Position numbers and translations under genes: made by a program. The notes below the pieces were generated by a model. It was not told where the DNA came from. It was given only the letters and a program-made list of their open reading frames with translations, and ran no database searches. A stretch of 64,000 bases of DNA from WHSW01 sp963722175 (GTDB lineage Bacteria > Actinomycetota > Thermoleophilia > Solirubrobacterales > 70-9): assembly GCA_963722175.1 (NCBI GenBank), contig CAVRKA010000004.1, positions 310,001-374,000 on the forward strand, written 5' to 3'. Below, in pieces: positions 32,345 through 41,128 of this stretch (position 1 is its first letter; each line of letters opens with the position of its first letter).

Positions 32345-33478
32345 CTAGCTGCTGACCGCCAGGACGTTGACCGTGATGTCCGGCATCGCTGAGTTCGTCT
32401 CGGTGAACACAAGCCACCGATTCGTCGCGCAACCCGCGATCGGGTTAGCGGCCGTGTTGAAGACGACCCCGAGCGGCATCCCCGCGAACTGGACGCCGCC
32501 GGTGCTCGCGTCGGTGTGCGTGACGACCAGCATGGCGTTCGGGTCGTCGTTGATGAGCGGGTTGTCCAGCACCGAGTACGCATTGTTTCCCCCGCACGAG
32601 GTGCTCAGGTCCGCCTGGAACACCGGCCGATTGGCGCCGCTCACTCGGATCTGGCCGTTACTGAGTTCGAGGGCGGCGCCGACGTCGCTTCCCGTGTAGG
32701 CCGCCCGCATCGCGGCCCCGCCTCCCGCGGCGTTGGCGATCTCGCCGACCACGCCGTAGCCAGTCGGCGCCTGGCCGTAGACGCCCCAGCCCGACTGCTT
32801 ATGCAAGCCGGCCACCCCGATGCCGACCCCGCCGGTGCCATTGTTGACGCCGCGCACGCCGGCCGAAAAGCCACCCGGGTTGGTCGCCTCCACGACGCCG
32901 AGCACGCCGGAGACCGCGTCGACCGCGGTATTGCCGTCCGCGGTCGAGGTCGCGGTGCCCTCTATCGCCGCGGGGCGGACAGGGCCGAAGGCGGACTCGT
33001 GACTGGTGTTGGTGACATCGATGACCGACGGGTCGGGCGACGAGTTCCTCACGAGCACGAGCGGCACCTCGAGCGCGAAGACGTCGCCGACGAGATCAAG
33101 GCCGGCGCCGGCACTGTAGGCCCCAACGCCCTGCGGCCCCGTCTGGCCCTGGATGCCCTGCGCCCCTGTCTGGCCCTGGATGCCCGGCGGCCCTGTCTGG
33201 CCCTGGATGCCCTGCGGCCCCGTCGCCCCGGCGTCACCCTTCGGCCCCGGATCGCCCTTCGGCCCGGGCGGCGCGGGCGCGGCGACGAGCCTGAACCGCC
33301 GCTCCCCGGGCCGGCACCTCCTCGCGACGCGCAGCGCGCCGCCCTGTCCGACGCAGACGGTGAGCGTGGCGCTGGCCCGCGCGGTCGGTCCAGCCGTCGA
33401 TGGTGCTGCCTGCGCCGGAGAGGGCGCCGCCAACGTCGCGGCCGCCGCGAGGCCCAGGAGGGAAAGTCTTCCGTGCAT
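32345..33478 (-). CDS. secreted collagen-like protein
   Basis: 377 residues. A signal peptide (cleavage after AQA near residue 24) is followed by about 45 residues, a collagen-like Gly-x-y stretch of about 15 triplets starting APPGPKGDPGPKGDAG (near residue 70) and including three GIQGQTG units, and a C-terminal globular domain of about 255 residues rich in Gly, Val and Asn, with four cysteines. Such proteins trimerise through the collagen segment and are found on bacterial surfaces and in phage fibres. The gene lies in the tRNA-bounded island, so it may be cargo acquired by transfer. Confidence 0.8.
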   Translation of the reverse strand: MHGRLSLLGLAAAATLAAPSPAQAAPSTAGPTARASATLTVCVGQGGALRVARRCRPGERRFRLVAAPAPPGPKGDPGPKGDAGATGPQGIQGQTGPPGIQGQTGAQGIQGQTGPQGVGAYSAGAGLDLVGDVFALEVPLVLVRNSSPDPSVIDVTNTSHESAFGPVRPAAIEGTATSTADGNTAVDAVSGVLGVVEATNPGGFSAGVRGVNNGTGGVGIGVAGLHKQSGWGVYGQAPTGYGVVGEIANAAGGGAAMRAAYTGSDVGAALELSNGQIRVSGANRPVFQADLSTSCGGNNAYSVLDNPLINDDPNAMLVVTHTDASTGGVQFAGMPLGVVFNTAANPIAGCATNRWLVFTETNSAMPDITVNVLAVSS

Positions 33479-33571
33479 TTCTTGCTCCTCAGCGTGGGAG
33501 GCCCGACCCTACTACCCACCGTGAGAAGGGCATCGAGTACCGGGTCGTTCCACGCTGCCTGATCCGGATGC

Positions 33572-34786
33572 TCAGGCGTGCGCCATGATCCGCCCGATGT
33601 TCTCGGGAGCGAAGAACTCAGGTGCGGGAAGCGTCGCCGCCTGGACGCTGACGAACCCGTCCATCGCCTCCTGGTTGCCGTCCATCGCGCCGAGCAGCTG
33701 CTGCATCTCGGGGGGTGGTGGCTGTAGCTGCGCGAAGTCGTCGGTGAACTCGTAAACCGGCATCGCCTCGTTGTCTCGGACGCGCTGGTATTCGCTCATG
33801 CCCTCTTCGTACGAGCGGCCCCCCGAGAGCGCATCGTCCACGGCGGTGGCCACGAGCTCGGCGTCGCGGAAGGCGTCGTTGATGCCCATCGCCGTGATCG
33901 GGTTCTTGTGGTAGCCGGCATCGCCGAGTAGGGCCCAGCCCGGCCCGTAGGGCTTGCGGAAGTATCCGGGGAGTTCCGCCGAGCCGACGAACTTCGACTC
34001 GCGCGTGGCGCCGCGCACGCGCTCGGCAAACTCGGGGGCGAGATCCATGGCAGCAAGGAAATTGCCCTCGATGTCGCCACGGTTCTCTTTGAACTCCTCC
34101 ACCGGCCAGCCGAAGGGGAGCACAGTGAGATCGTCGTGGGTGGGGATCGCCGCCCAGCCCCGGCGGTCTTGGGCGCGAATCGTGGTCTCGAAACCTACGC
34201 TCGGCAGATCGCTCCAGTAGGCGTAGTACATCGCCAGGTGCGAGCGCCGCTCGTTGTACTGCTCGGGCTGAACCGTCTTTGCGAGGAGGGAGTGTTTGCC
34301 GTCGGCGCCAATCACTACTCCGGCGCGCTCGGTGACGCTTTCGCCTCCCTTTGCGTGCCCGCGAATGCCGGTCACGACTCCATTGTCGGCGAGGATCTCC
34401 TCGACCGTAAAGCCCTCGCGGAGCTCGACGCCGGCCTCGACCGCGGCGTCGACCAGCAACTTGTCGAGGACCGTGCGCCGCGAGCAGTATCCGTGCGCGA
34501 TCCCGTCGATCGGCTGCGGCGAACCGGAGATCGTCAGCGGTCCGAAGTCGAACGAGTAGGTCGTCACCGGTGGGCATCCGGTCTCCTTGAGTCGCTCCAG
34601 CAGACCCCAGCGCTCGAGCGCAGCCAGGCCCGGTGGATGCACGTGGTGCGTCGACATCGTGTCGCTCGGAAAGGTCGCCTTGTCGACCATCAGCACTCGA
34701 TGGCCGCTGCGGGCAAGGAGCATCGCCGTCGGCGATCCCGCGCAGCGCGCCCCCACGACGATCGCGTCGTAGCTTCCGTTACTCAT
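33572..34786 (-). CDS. FAD-dependent monooxygenase / geranylgeranyl-reductase-like
   Basis: 404 residues of the PHBH-fold flavoprotein family. The N-terminal dinucleotide motif reads VVGARCAGSPTAMLLARSG (first glycines GARCAG in place of GGGxxG), and the second flavin motif is WALLGDAGYHKNPITAMGIND, the GD box. A GADGKHS (DG-type) motif lies between them. The family hydroxylates, halogenates or reduces aromatic or isoprenoid substrates; which, here, is not clear. It occupies most of the tRNA-bounded island, on the minus strand, 93 bases from the collagen-like gene. Confidence 0.78.
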   Translation of the reverse strand: MSNGSYDAIVVGARCAGSPTAMLLARSGHRVLMVDKATFPSDTMSTHHVHPPGLAALERWGLLERLKETGCPPVTTYSFDFGPLTISGSPQPIDGIAHGYCSRRTVLDKLLVDAAVEAGVELREGFTVEEILADNGVVTGIRGHAKGGESVTERAGVVIGADGKHSLLAKTVQPEQYNERRSHLAMYYAYWSDLPSVGFETTIRAQDRRGWAAIPTHDDLTVLPFGWPVEEFKENRGDIEGNFLAAMDLAPEFAERVRGATRESKFVGSAELPGYFRKPYGPGWALLGDAGYHKNPITAMGINDAFRDAELVATAVDDALSGGRSYEEGMSEYQRVRDNEAMPVYEFTDDFAQLQPPPPEMQQLLGAMDGNQEAMDGFVSVQAATLPAPEFFAPENIGRIMAHA

Positions 34787-34927
34787 GCTCTCGCCCCTCT
34801 CACGTTGGTCGTGGGATGGGTCTCAGGCCCGGCCCTCACGTTACACGCTCAGATTCGCAGCGCCTCGGGTGGGACTCCGCTTGATAGAGCCAGATGCGCG
34901 TGTGCGGCCCGCGCCGCGACGCCCCGC

Positions 34928-34972
34928 TTCGCAATCAGGAGGTCGCCGGTTCGAGCCCGGCTACCTCCATCC
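34928..34972 (+). repeat. copy of tRNA-Ala(CGC) 3' half (attachment-site-like direct repeat)
   Basis: 36 bases identical to 32132-32167, from the first base of the anticodon loop through the T-arm, then one G-to-C change and 8 more identical bases. No 5' half is present. The two copies are 2796 bases apart in direct orientation and enclose the transposase remnant, the collagen-like gene and the flavin monooxygenase gene: the pattern left by site-specific insertion into a tRNA gene. Confidence 0.85.
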
Positions 34973-34980
34973 GCACCGCG

Positions 34981-36090
34981 TCACTCGCACCGATACGAGA
35001 ACCAAGTTGACCGCGCGTCCACGCCGGTGTGGCCTAGGCGCGCCTCCGTTCGGCGCCGCTGCGGTTCCCCGTCGCACTTCCTCCGCTCGGCGACGAGGCA
35101 GGTGTACTCACGTCCCTCCTTGATGTCGCCGATCGGGCAGTACTTGTGAGTCACCGTCTTGTCTTCGCTGTCGTCGGGGTGGAGCCCGGCGATGAGCAGG
35201 GTGTCGGCCACGTGCCCGTGCCTGCAGCGCAGTCGCACCTCCGCAACCGTCGCGTGCTGCCCGTGCTCGGTGACGACGTTCTTGGGCTCCTCCGCGTGCA
35301 TCGAGCAGTCGGCGTATTGGTCGCTCACGCGCTTGGCGGCCTCAACGCTCTCGCAGCTCGAGACGTCGTCCTTCTCGTCTGCGGTGAGGACGTCGTCGCC
35401 CTCGCCGCAATCGATGGTGTCCAGACCATCGCCGTCGCCGGTCGCGATGAAGTCATCCCCAGCACGGCTCTTGACCGTTGAGGCGATCTTGCCGTTGCTC
35501 CAGAAGAGGTGGTCGATGAACCTCGTCGCGGAGACGTTCTCGATTCCGTCGAACTTGTCGAAGATGCCCTCGACCGGGCTGCCCGACTCGTCGATCGACT
35601 GCGTCTGCCCATCGCCCAGATTGGCAATGATGCCGTCCGACACCTCGGAGTAGTCGAGCTTGTCGGCGAGGCCGGCGCCGCCGCCGAGCGTGTTCGCGCC
35701 AATCCCCCCTGCGAGGGTGTCGTCATCGTTGCCTCCATGGAGGACGTCGTCTCCCTCGTCGCCCTCGAGGCGGTCATGACCGCCGAAGCCGTAGAGCTTG
35801 TCGTCGCCTCCCCCGCCGTCGAGCCGATCGGGGTCGCTGTCACCGGCGATGCGGTCCTTGCCGTGGCCGCCGAACACCCTGTCGGCGCCGCCGTTGCCCA
35901 TGATCTCGTCGTTGCCCCCCAGGCCGCAGATCACGTCGGGTTGCCGGGTGCCGTCGATGCTGTCATCGGCGGGGGTCCCGACGATCGTGCAGTTATCGAG
36001 GTCGTGCGCGCTCGCGCCGGCGGCGCCGAGCCCGAACACCCCCACCATTGCGAGCACGCTCACCAGGCCAAAACGGATTCCGTTCCTCAT
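34981..36090 (-). CDS. secreted RTX (haemolysin-type calcium-binding) protein 1
   Basis: 369 residues. A signal peptide covers residues 1-28. Nonapeptide repeats of the GGxGxDxxx kind follow (CGLGGNDEIMG, GGHGKDRIAGD, GGGGDDKLYG, GDEGDDVLHGG, GGNDDDTLAGG), forming a calcium-dependent beta-roll over about residues 45-130. The C-terminal half has eight cysteines and ends in a basic cysteine-containing segment, unusual for RTX proteins, where the C-terminus is normally acidic. ATG 36090 follows GGAGG by 8 bases. No protease or lipase domain; probably structural or adhesive. A few bases separate its stop from the tRNA copy at 34928. Confidence 0.75.
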   Translation of the reverse strand: MRNGIRFGLVSVLAMVGVFGLGAAGASAHDLDNCTIVGTPADDSIDGTRQPDVICGLGGNDEIMGNGGADRVFGGHGKDRIAGDSDPDRLDGGGGDDKLYGFGGHDRLEGDEGDDVLHGGNDDDTLAGGIGANTLGGGAGLADKLDYSEVSDGIIANLGDGQTQSIDESGSPVEGIFDKFDGIENVSATRFIDHLFWSNGKIASTVKSRAGDDFIATGDGDGLDTIDCGEGDDVLTADEKDDVSSCESVEAAKRVSDQYADCSMHAEEPKNVVTEHGQHATVAEVRLRCRHGHVADTLLIAGLHPDDSEDKTVTHKYCPIGDIKEGREYTCLVAERRKCDGEPQRRRTEARLGHTGVDARSTWFSYRCE

Positions 36091-36201
36091 CCAGCAGCCT
36101 CCGGCTCTCCGATGTGATCTGAGTCGTCGGCCCCGGACCGTGCGGGGGCGACCGTGCCGACCGACCGTAACCGACGAGGTTCGATTGTCAAGCCAGCGCC
36201 A

Positions 36202-36230
36202 TTGGGCACCGAACCCGTTCAAGTGCCCAA
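36202..36230. promoter_or_regulatory. palindrome in the divergent promoter region
   Basis: TTGGGCAC-13-GTGCCCAA, perfect 8-base arms, between the RTX gene and the propeller gene. A possible operator or hairpin; otherwise this 266-base gap shows only the TACGAT box at 36345. Confidence 0.35.
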
Positions 36231-36344
36231 ATCGACGGGCATCCGCAGACATTCACGGCTAGCGCCTCGGGCCTCCGGGCGACGAACAGCACTATTCGTA
36301 CGACCTTCTTGTCACGGGTCAGTTCGGGCTGATCGGCGAACCCG

Positions 36345-36350
36345 TACGAT
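36345..36350 (+). promoter_or_regulatory. TANNNT box (leaderless)
   Basis: TACGAT, 6 bases before ATG 36357; no Shine-Dalgarno. Confidence 0.5.
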
Positions 36351-36356
36351 TCGCAC

Positions 36357-39300
36357 ATGCCTGGGAGGGCTTCGATCGCCCTGGCCGCCACGCTCGCGGT
36401 CGTGCTCGCGGTGCCCGCGACCACCATCGCCGTCGCGCCCGGGACGAACGTCCTCATCAGCCGCCCGCTCGGGCTCGACGCGCTGACGACGCCGACGACG
36501 AACGACAGCAGCGTGACGGGCGGTGGCGCGGGACCCGGCTCGAGCGAGGCGGCGCGCGTGGTCTCGACCGCAGAGAACAACCGCTACGTCGCATTCGTCT
36601 CCGAAGCCGACGGGCTTTCCGGGGCTGACGACGACGCGGTCACGAACGTCTACCGGCGCGACACGGCGACCAACACGGTCCAACTCCTCAGCCGCGCCGA
36701 CGGTCCAGCCGGCGTCGGCGCCAACGGCGACTCGCGCGACCCCGCGATCAGCGCGGACGGGCGCTATGTGGCGTTCACATCGGAGGCGAGCAACCTCGAA
36801 GCGGGTACGGGCTCCGGCGTCAGCCACGTCTACCTCCGCGACACCCTCAGCGGCACGACGGCGCTCGTCGACCGCGCCGATGGGGCAAACGGAGCTGTGG
36901 CGAATGCCGAGTCCTTCGACCCGGCGCTCACCGTCGTGGGCAACAGCCCGAAGGTCGCGTTCGCCAGCGTGGCCGACAACCTCGACGGCTCGAGCACCTT
37001 TACGCAGGTCTTCCACCGCGACTTCCAGACCGACGACACCGAGCGCGTGAGCGAGGCCAACGGTTCGACCCTGGCGGGCGACGGGGGCTCGGGTTCCCCG
37101 GCGATCAGCGCCGACGGCACCGCGATCGCGTTCGAGACCAGCGCCACGAACCTCATCGCCGGGCCCGATTCGAACAACGCGGGCGACGTGTACATCCGAA
37201 CGCTGGCCACGAACCAGACCCGGATCGTAAGCCTCGAAGGCGTGACGCTCGGCGACGACGACTCCTACGGGGCGGCCATCAACGGCGACGGCTCGGCGGT
37301 CGCGTTCGTGTCCGAGGCGACCACGTGGGCGGGCGCCGCCGACGCGAGCACGGACCAGGACGTGTACGTGCGCACCTTCAACCCGAACGACGGCCTGATC
37401 CTGGTCAGCCGTGCCGACGGCATCAACGGAACGAAGGGCAACGGCGACTCCCGCAACGTGTCGATCAACGACAGCGGCCAGACCCTGGTCTTCAGCTCGG
37501 ACGCAACCAACCTCGACTCGCCCGATACCAACGGGGTCGAGGACGTCTTCATACGCAGCGGCGTGCTCGGGGCGAGCCCGACCACGGCGCTGATCAGCCG
37601 GCCCGAGAACGGCGTCGAGGCCGACGGGCCCTCGACCGCACCCTCGATCGCGGGAGCAGTAACGCCTGGCCTCAACTTTCGCGTCGTGTACGAGACCCAG
37701 GCCGACAACATGGGCGCCGACGACGAGAACGACTTCGCGCAGGTGTACTCGCGCCTCGCGGGTGGCGCGCTGCTGCCACCGAACGCGGCGCGGTACATCT
37801 CGCGGCCCGACGGCAGCGGGGTGTTCCGCAGCGGCGTCAACGCCAGCGTCCTGCGCCCGACGACGCGCGGCAGCGAGCCGGTCTCCTCCACCAGCGCCGA
37901 CGGGCGCTACACGGTCTTCATGTCGCAGGCGGACGAGCTCTCGGACGCCGACGACAACCGCTTCGTCAATGTCTTTCGCCGCGACAACCAGACCGGCGAG
38001 ACGATGTTGATCAGCCGCGCGTCGGGCGTCGCTGGGGTGGGTGGTAACAACGAGTCCGGGGCTCTCGAGGCGACCGTCCTCGTCAGTGCGGCACCCGCCG
38101 GAGCCCCGTCGATCAGCGCCGACGGGACCCGGATCGCGTTCTCGAGCGCGGCCGACAACCTGGTCCCCGGCGACGCGAACGGCCGCGCCGACGTCTTCGT
38201 GCGCGACGCCGCGGCTGCGACGACCACGCGCGTGAGCGTGCTGCCTGGGGGCGGTGAGATCACGACCTTCCCATCCGGCGACCCGGCGATCTCGCGGGAC
38301 GGCAATCGGGTCGCGTTCGTCACCCGCGCAGCGATCGACCCGCAGGACGGCAACGGCGACGGCGACGTCTATCTGCGCGACATCGGGGCCGGCGCCACGA
38401 CGCTTATCTCGCGCCGCGGGATCGGCGCGCCGTCAGGTGACGACAGCTCGATCGAGCCCGCGCTCGACGACGACGGTAGCCACGTCGCGTTCGAGAGCTT
38501 CGCGAGCGACCTTGCCCCCGCTGCGGTCAACGACACCAGCCCGATCGATCCGGACGTCTACCTCGTGGATGTCGCGACGGGCGGCATCCAGCTCGTCAAC
38601 CCGAACCCGGCCGACACGATCCCGCCGATCAACACGTCGGACGAGGGTGCGTTCGGGGCCGCACTCGACGCCGACGCGAGCAAGGTCGCCTTCACGAGCG
38701 GCTCGACGAACCTCGGCGCCTCCGGCAACCTGGCCGGCGTCGACGTTTTCGTGCGCGACATCCCCACGGCGCAGACCGAGCTCGTGAGCCGGACGGACTC
38801 GGCCCCGAGCGTGTCCGGCAACGGCTCCTCCGAGGCGCCCTCCATCGACGCCGGCGGCCAGCGGATTGCGTTCGAGAGCATCGCGTCCAACCTGGTCACG
38901 GGCGACGTCAATGGCGCGGGCTCAGACGTCTTCCTGCGCGACCTCGCCGCCGGTACGACGACGCTCGCCGCGCGCACGCCGGCGGGCGCCCAGCCCGTGC
39001 TCGGAAGCGAGGCCGCGAGCCTGTCGGCCAACGGCGACTGCCTCGTGTTCCAGAGCGTCTCCGACGCGCTCTTCCCAATGCCGCCGGGCACCGACTTCTC
39101 GAAGATCTTCGGCCGCGCCCTGCGGGGCGACTGCCCGTTCGCGCCCGTCCCGGACGGCGGCGGTGGCGGCTCGGGCGACACCGACCCGCCCGAGACGACG
39201 ATCACCAAGCGGCCGAAGAAAAAGTCGCCGAAGCCGCGGGCAAAGCTCGCGTTCACGTCCAACGAAGCGGGGTCAACCTTCGAGTGCGCGCTCAAGGGCA

Positions 39301-39461
39301 AGGGCGTAAAGAGGAAACTGAAGAAGTTCACGCCCTGTGACAGCGGCAAGGTCAAGTACAAGAAGCTCCGGGACGGAAAGAAGAAGTTTCAGGTCCGCGC
39401 AACCGATCCCGCCGGCAACGTCGACGACTCGCCGGCGAAGGCGAAGTGGAAGGTGATCTAG
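36357..39461 (+). CDS. large secreted PD40 (TolB-like) propeller protein
   Basis: 1034 residues. After a signal peptide come at least ten repeats of the PD40 type, each with a core like PAISADGRYVAFTSEASNL followed by a strand ...DVFVRD...TTLVSR; this is enough for two beta-propellers. The repeats differ enough at DNA level not to look recently amplified. The last ~100 residues begin DTDPPETTITKRPKKK and form a lysine-rich Ig-like domain with two cysteines, a common C-terminal module of secreted Thermoleophilia proteins. No enzymatic site. Probably a cell-surface or matrix protein. It ends overlapping the stop of the convergent gene by 3 bases. Confidence 0.78.
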   Translation: MPGRASIALAATLAVVLAVPATTIAVAPGTNVLISRPLGLDALTTPTTNDSSVTGGGAGPGSSEAARVVSTAENNRYVAFVSEADGLSGADDDAVTNVYRRDTATNTVQLLSRADGPAGVGANGDSRDPAISADGRYVAFTSEASNLEAGTGSGVSHVYLRDTLSGTTALVDRADGANGAVANAESFDPALTVVGNSPKVAFASVADNLDGSSTFTQVFHRDFQTDDTERVSEANGSTLAGDGGSGSPAISADGTAIAFETSATNLIAGPDSNNAGDVYIRTLATNQTRIVSLEGVTLGDDDSYGAAINGDGSAVAFVSEATTWAGAADASTDQDVYVRTFNPNDGLILVSRADGINGTKGNGDSRNVSINDSGQTLVFSSDATNLDSPDTNGVEDVFIRSGVLGASPTTALISRPENGVEADGPSTAPSIAGAVTPGLNFRVVYETQADNMGADDENDFAQVYSRLAGGALLPPNAARYISRPDGSGVFRSGVNASVLRPTTRGSEPVSSTSADGRYTVFMSQADELSDADDNRFVNVFRRDNQTGETMLISRASGVAGVGGNNESGALEATVLVSAAPAGAPSISADGTRIAFSSAADNLVPGDANGRADVFVRDAAAATTTRVSVLPGGGEITTFPSGDPAISRDGNRVAFVTRAAIDPQDGNGDGDVYLRDIGAGATTLISRRGIGAPSGDDSSIEPALDDDGSHVAFESFASDLAPAAVNDTSPIDPDVYLVDVATGGIQLVNPNPADTIPPINTSDEGAFGAALDADASKVAFTSGSTNLGASGNLAGVDVFVRDIPTAQTELVSRTDSAPSVSGNGSSEAPSIDAGGQRIAFESIASNLVTGDVNGAGSDVFLRDLAAGTTTLAARTPAGAQPVLGSEAASLSANGDCLVFQSVSDALFPMPPGTDFSKIFGRALRGDCPFAPVPDGGGGGSGDTDPPETTITKRPKKKSPKPRAKLAFTSNEAGSTFECALKGKGVKRKLKKFTPCDSGKVKYKKLRDGKKKFQVRATDPAGNVDDSPAKAKWKVI

Positions 39462-40318
39462 TCGATCCCGAGCTGCACCTCGGCGAGGTCGATGTAGTTG
39501 ACCCTGAGGTCGTGGTCGTCAGGACCGTCTTCGATGCAATCGAAGCCGAATGCGTGGCTGCCGGCGCCGACATCGACGACGTCGACCTGGCTACCGCCGA
39601 TTTCAGAGGTGTGGTCTGAGTTGAAGAGCTTGGCTGAAGAGATCGCGGCGCCGTCAAGTGTCGTGCGGCACCTACCAAGGGGATTATCGTCGACGCCGTG
39701 ATACTGGTAAGTGGCCATCATCAGTACCGGCATTGGACGACCGGCCGTAAAGCTGAGCTCGACGCAGTGCAGCCAGGAAACGTCGGTTTCCGGATCGCAC
39801 GACAGATCGTGAGCGTCGCTGCCGTCGACCGCGCCGAGAGTCGCCTCATCGATGTCCGCACCGGTTAGCGAGTCGTTGCCTATGTCGGAGCCGCTGAGGC
39901 TGTTCGCGCTGACCTCTTCGGACTGGATCGAGTCGTTGGCGATGCCGAACACGAAGCCCGGCGCAACCTCGGCGATCTCCGCGGGATCGAAGGTGTCGGG
40001 GTCGAGCTCCGGCCAGGAGACCGAGTCGCCTCCGAGATCGAAGTGGGTGAGCGTGTTGTTGAGGACTTCGGACGATGAGACCCCGCCGGTGTCGATGTCC
40101 GCGCCGACGAGTGACTCGTCCTGCACCTCATCGGATCTCACCGCGTCCTTGCCGATGTCGGGCGCCTTCACCTCGGTGTCGATGATGTCTCCCGAGCCCA
40201 CCTGGTCCTGACCGGGGAGCGGGCCGTCGACGGCGTAGGCCGTACCGCCGAGGGCGATGAAGACGGCGACAAGCCCGTAGACGTTCGCGCGGATGTGCTC
40301 GCGAATCCGTGCCGACAT
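39458..40318 (-). CDS. secreted protein with RANVxG...ALGGTAYA leader and stepwise repeats
   Basis: 286 residues. The start IREHIRANVYGLVAVFIALGG is the leader typical of a large exported family in Solirubrobacterales. Residues 35-160 consist of short degenerate repeats of the kind [DN]SxxGxDIxxxSL (e.g. NDSIQSEEVSANSLSGSDIG), which resemble pentapeptide-type solenoids. The C-terminal domain has four cysteines and no known catalytic motif. Role unknown, presumably at the cell surface. Divergent from the SnoaL gene at 40431. Confidence 0.7.
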   Translation of the reverse strand: MSARIREHIRANVYGLVAVFIALGGTAYAVDGPLPGQDQVGSGDIIDTEVKAPDIGKDAVRSDEVQDESLVGADIDTGGVSSSEVLNNTLTHFDLGGDSVSWPELDPDTFDPAEIAEVAPGFVFGIANDSIQSEEVSANSLSGSDIGNDSLTGADIDEATLGAVDGSDAHDLSCDPETDVSWLHCVELSFTAGRPMPVLMMATYQYHGVDDNPLGRCRTTLDGAAISSAKLFNSDHTSEIGGSQVDVVDVGAGSHAFGFDCIEDGPDDHDLRVNYIDLAEVQLGID

Positions 40319-40430
40319 GGGAGGTCCTCCTGACGCTTGGCGTCCCGAACACGAACGGGGCTGAAGCCGATCGTCTCACCGCATGGCGGCGATAACAAGG
40401 GCTCGCGGATCGCGGGATACTGCGCGGGGG

Positions 40431-40838
40431 ATGTCGCAGGAGAACGTAGAGATGATCCGGGCCGCGATGGAGGCGTGGAACCGAGGTGATTGGGACGAGG
40501 CCCTGAAGGACGCCGCTCCGGGCTTCGAGCTCGACAACTCCTCTTCCGCGGGCGAGTGGCGTGGAGTTGCCAGCGGCCCGGATCAAGCGAAACGAATGTG
40601 GGAAACGTTCGTTGAGCCCTGGGAGTCCGTACGCATAGAAGTGAGCGAGTTCATCGAGGCCGACGACGGCGTCGTGGTGACGCGCCAGAAGGCCCGCTTC
40701 GTCGGACGCGACGGCATCGAGCTGCCCGGACCGGCACGCTCGGGCTGGCTGTGGAAGATCCGTGACGGCAAGCTCGCGTACCTCGCCGTCTACATGGACC
40801 TCGACGACGCCCTCGAAGCCGCCGGGCTGTCGGCGTAG
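40431..40838 (+). CDS. SnoaL-like / NTF2-fold protein
   Basis: 135 residues beginning MSQENVEMIRAAMEAWNRGDWDE, the common start of this family in the group. It has the expected helix, strand and final helix DLDDALEAAGLSA. As in most such proteins no catalytic residue can be assigned. GATACT lies 9 bases before the ATG, a partial -10 box. A truncated relative ending in EEALEAAGLSE follows at 40941, so this site once held a tandem pair. Confidence 0.75.
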   Translation: MSQENVEMIRAAMEAWNRGDWDEALKDAAPGFELDNSSSAGEWRGVASGPDQAKRMWETFVEPWESVRIEVSEFIEADDGVVVTRQKARFVGRDGIELPGPARSGWLWKIRDGKLAYLAVYMDLDDALEAAGLSA

Positions 40839-40940
40839 CCCTTGGACGAGAAACGTTACTCTCGCCGCGCTCGGAATCGAGTGCGGGATTGACCTGGATA
40901 TAGCGGCTCAATCCTCCACTCGACGCGCATCAAAGCCCGG

Positions 40941-41072
40941 ATGAAGGACAGTGACGCGGCGGTCGAGATGACCGTGGCGATCGTCTTCACGGTTCGGGAC
41001 GACAGGATCTTCAGCGGACGGGAATACGCGACGCGCGAGGAGGCCCTCGAGGCCGCCGGGCTCAGCGAGTAG
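40941..41072 (+). pseudogene. SnoaL-like remnant (C-terminal third)
   Basis: The frame from ATG 40941 gives 43 residues, VEMTVAIVFTVRDDRIFSG then REYATREEALEAAGLSE, equal to the last strands and helix of SnoaL-like proteins; the N-terminal two thirds are missing and the bases before it (about 40840-40940) show no similar coding signal. It follows the complete paralogue at 40431. Possibly a decayed tandem copy; it could still be expressed as a small protein but would not fold as the family does. Confidence 0.55.
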
Positions 41073-41128
41073 CCGCCTCTGCCGATCGACCCCGTGAAGT
41101 TCGGTCAGCGATACTCGCGCTGAGCTTG

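Noticed and set aside
36357..39461. Possible CRISPR or satellite array in the repeat-rich propeller gene
   Set aside because: The periodicity is at protein level (PD40 repeats of unequal length); no identical DNA repeats with unique spacers are present here or elsewhere in the window.
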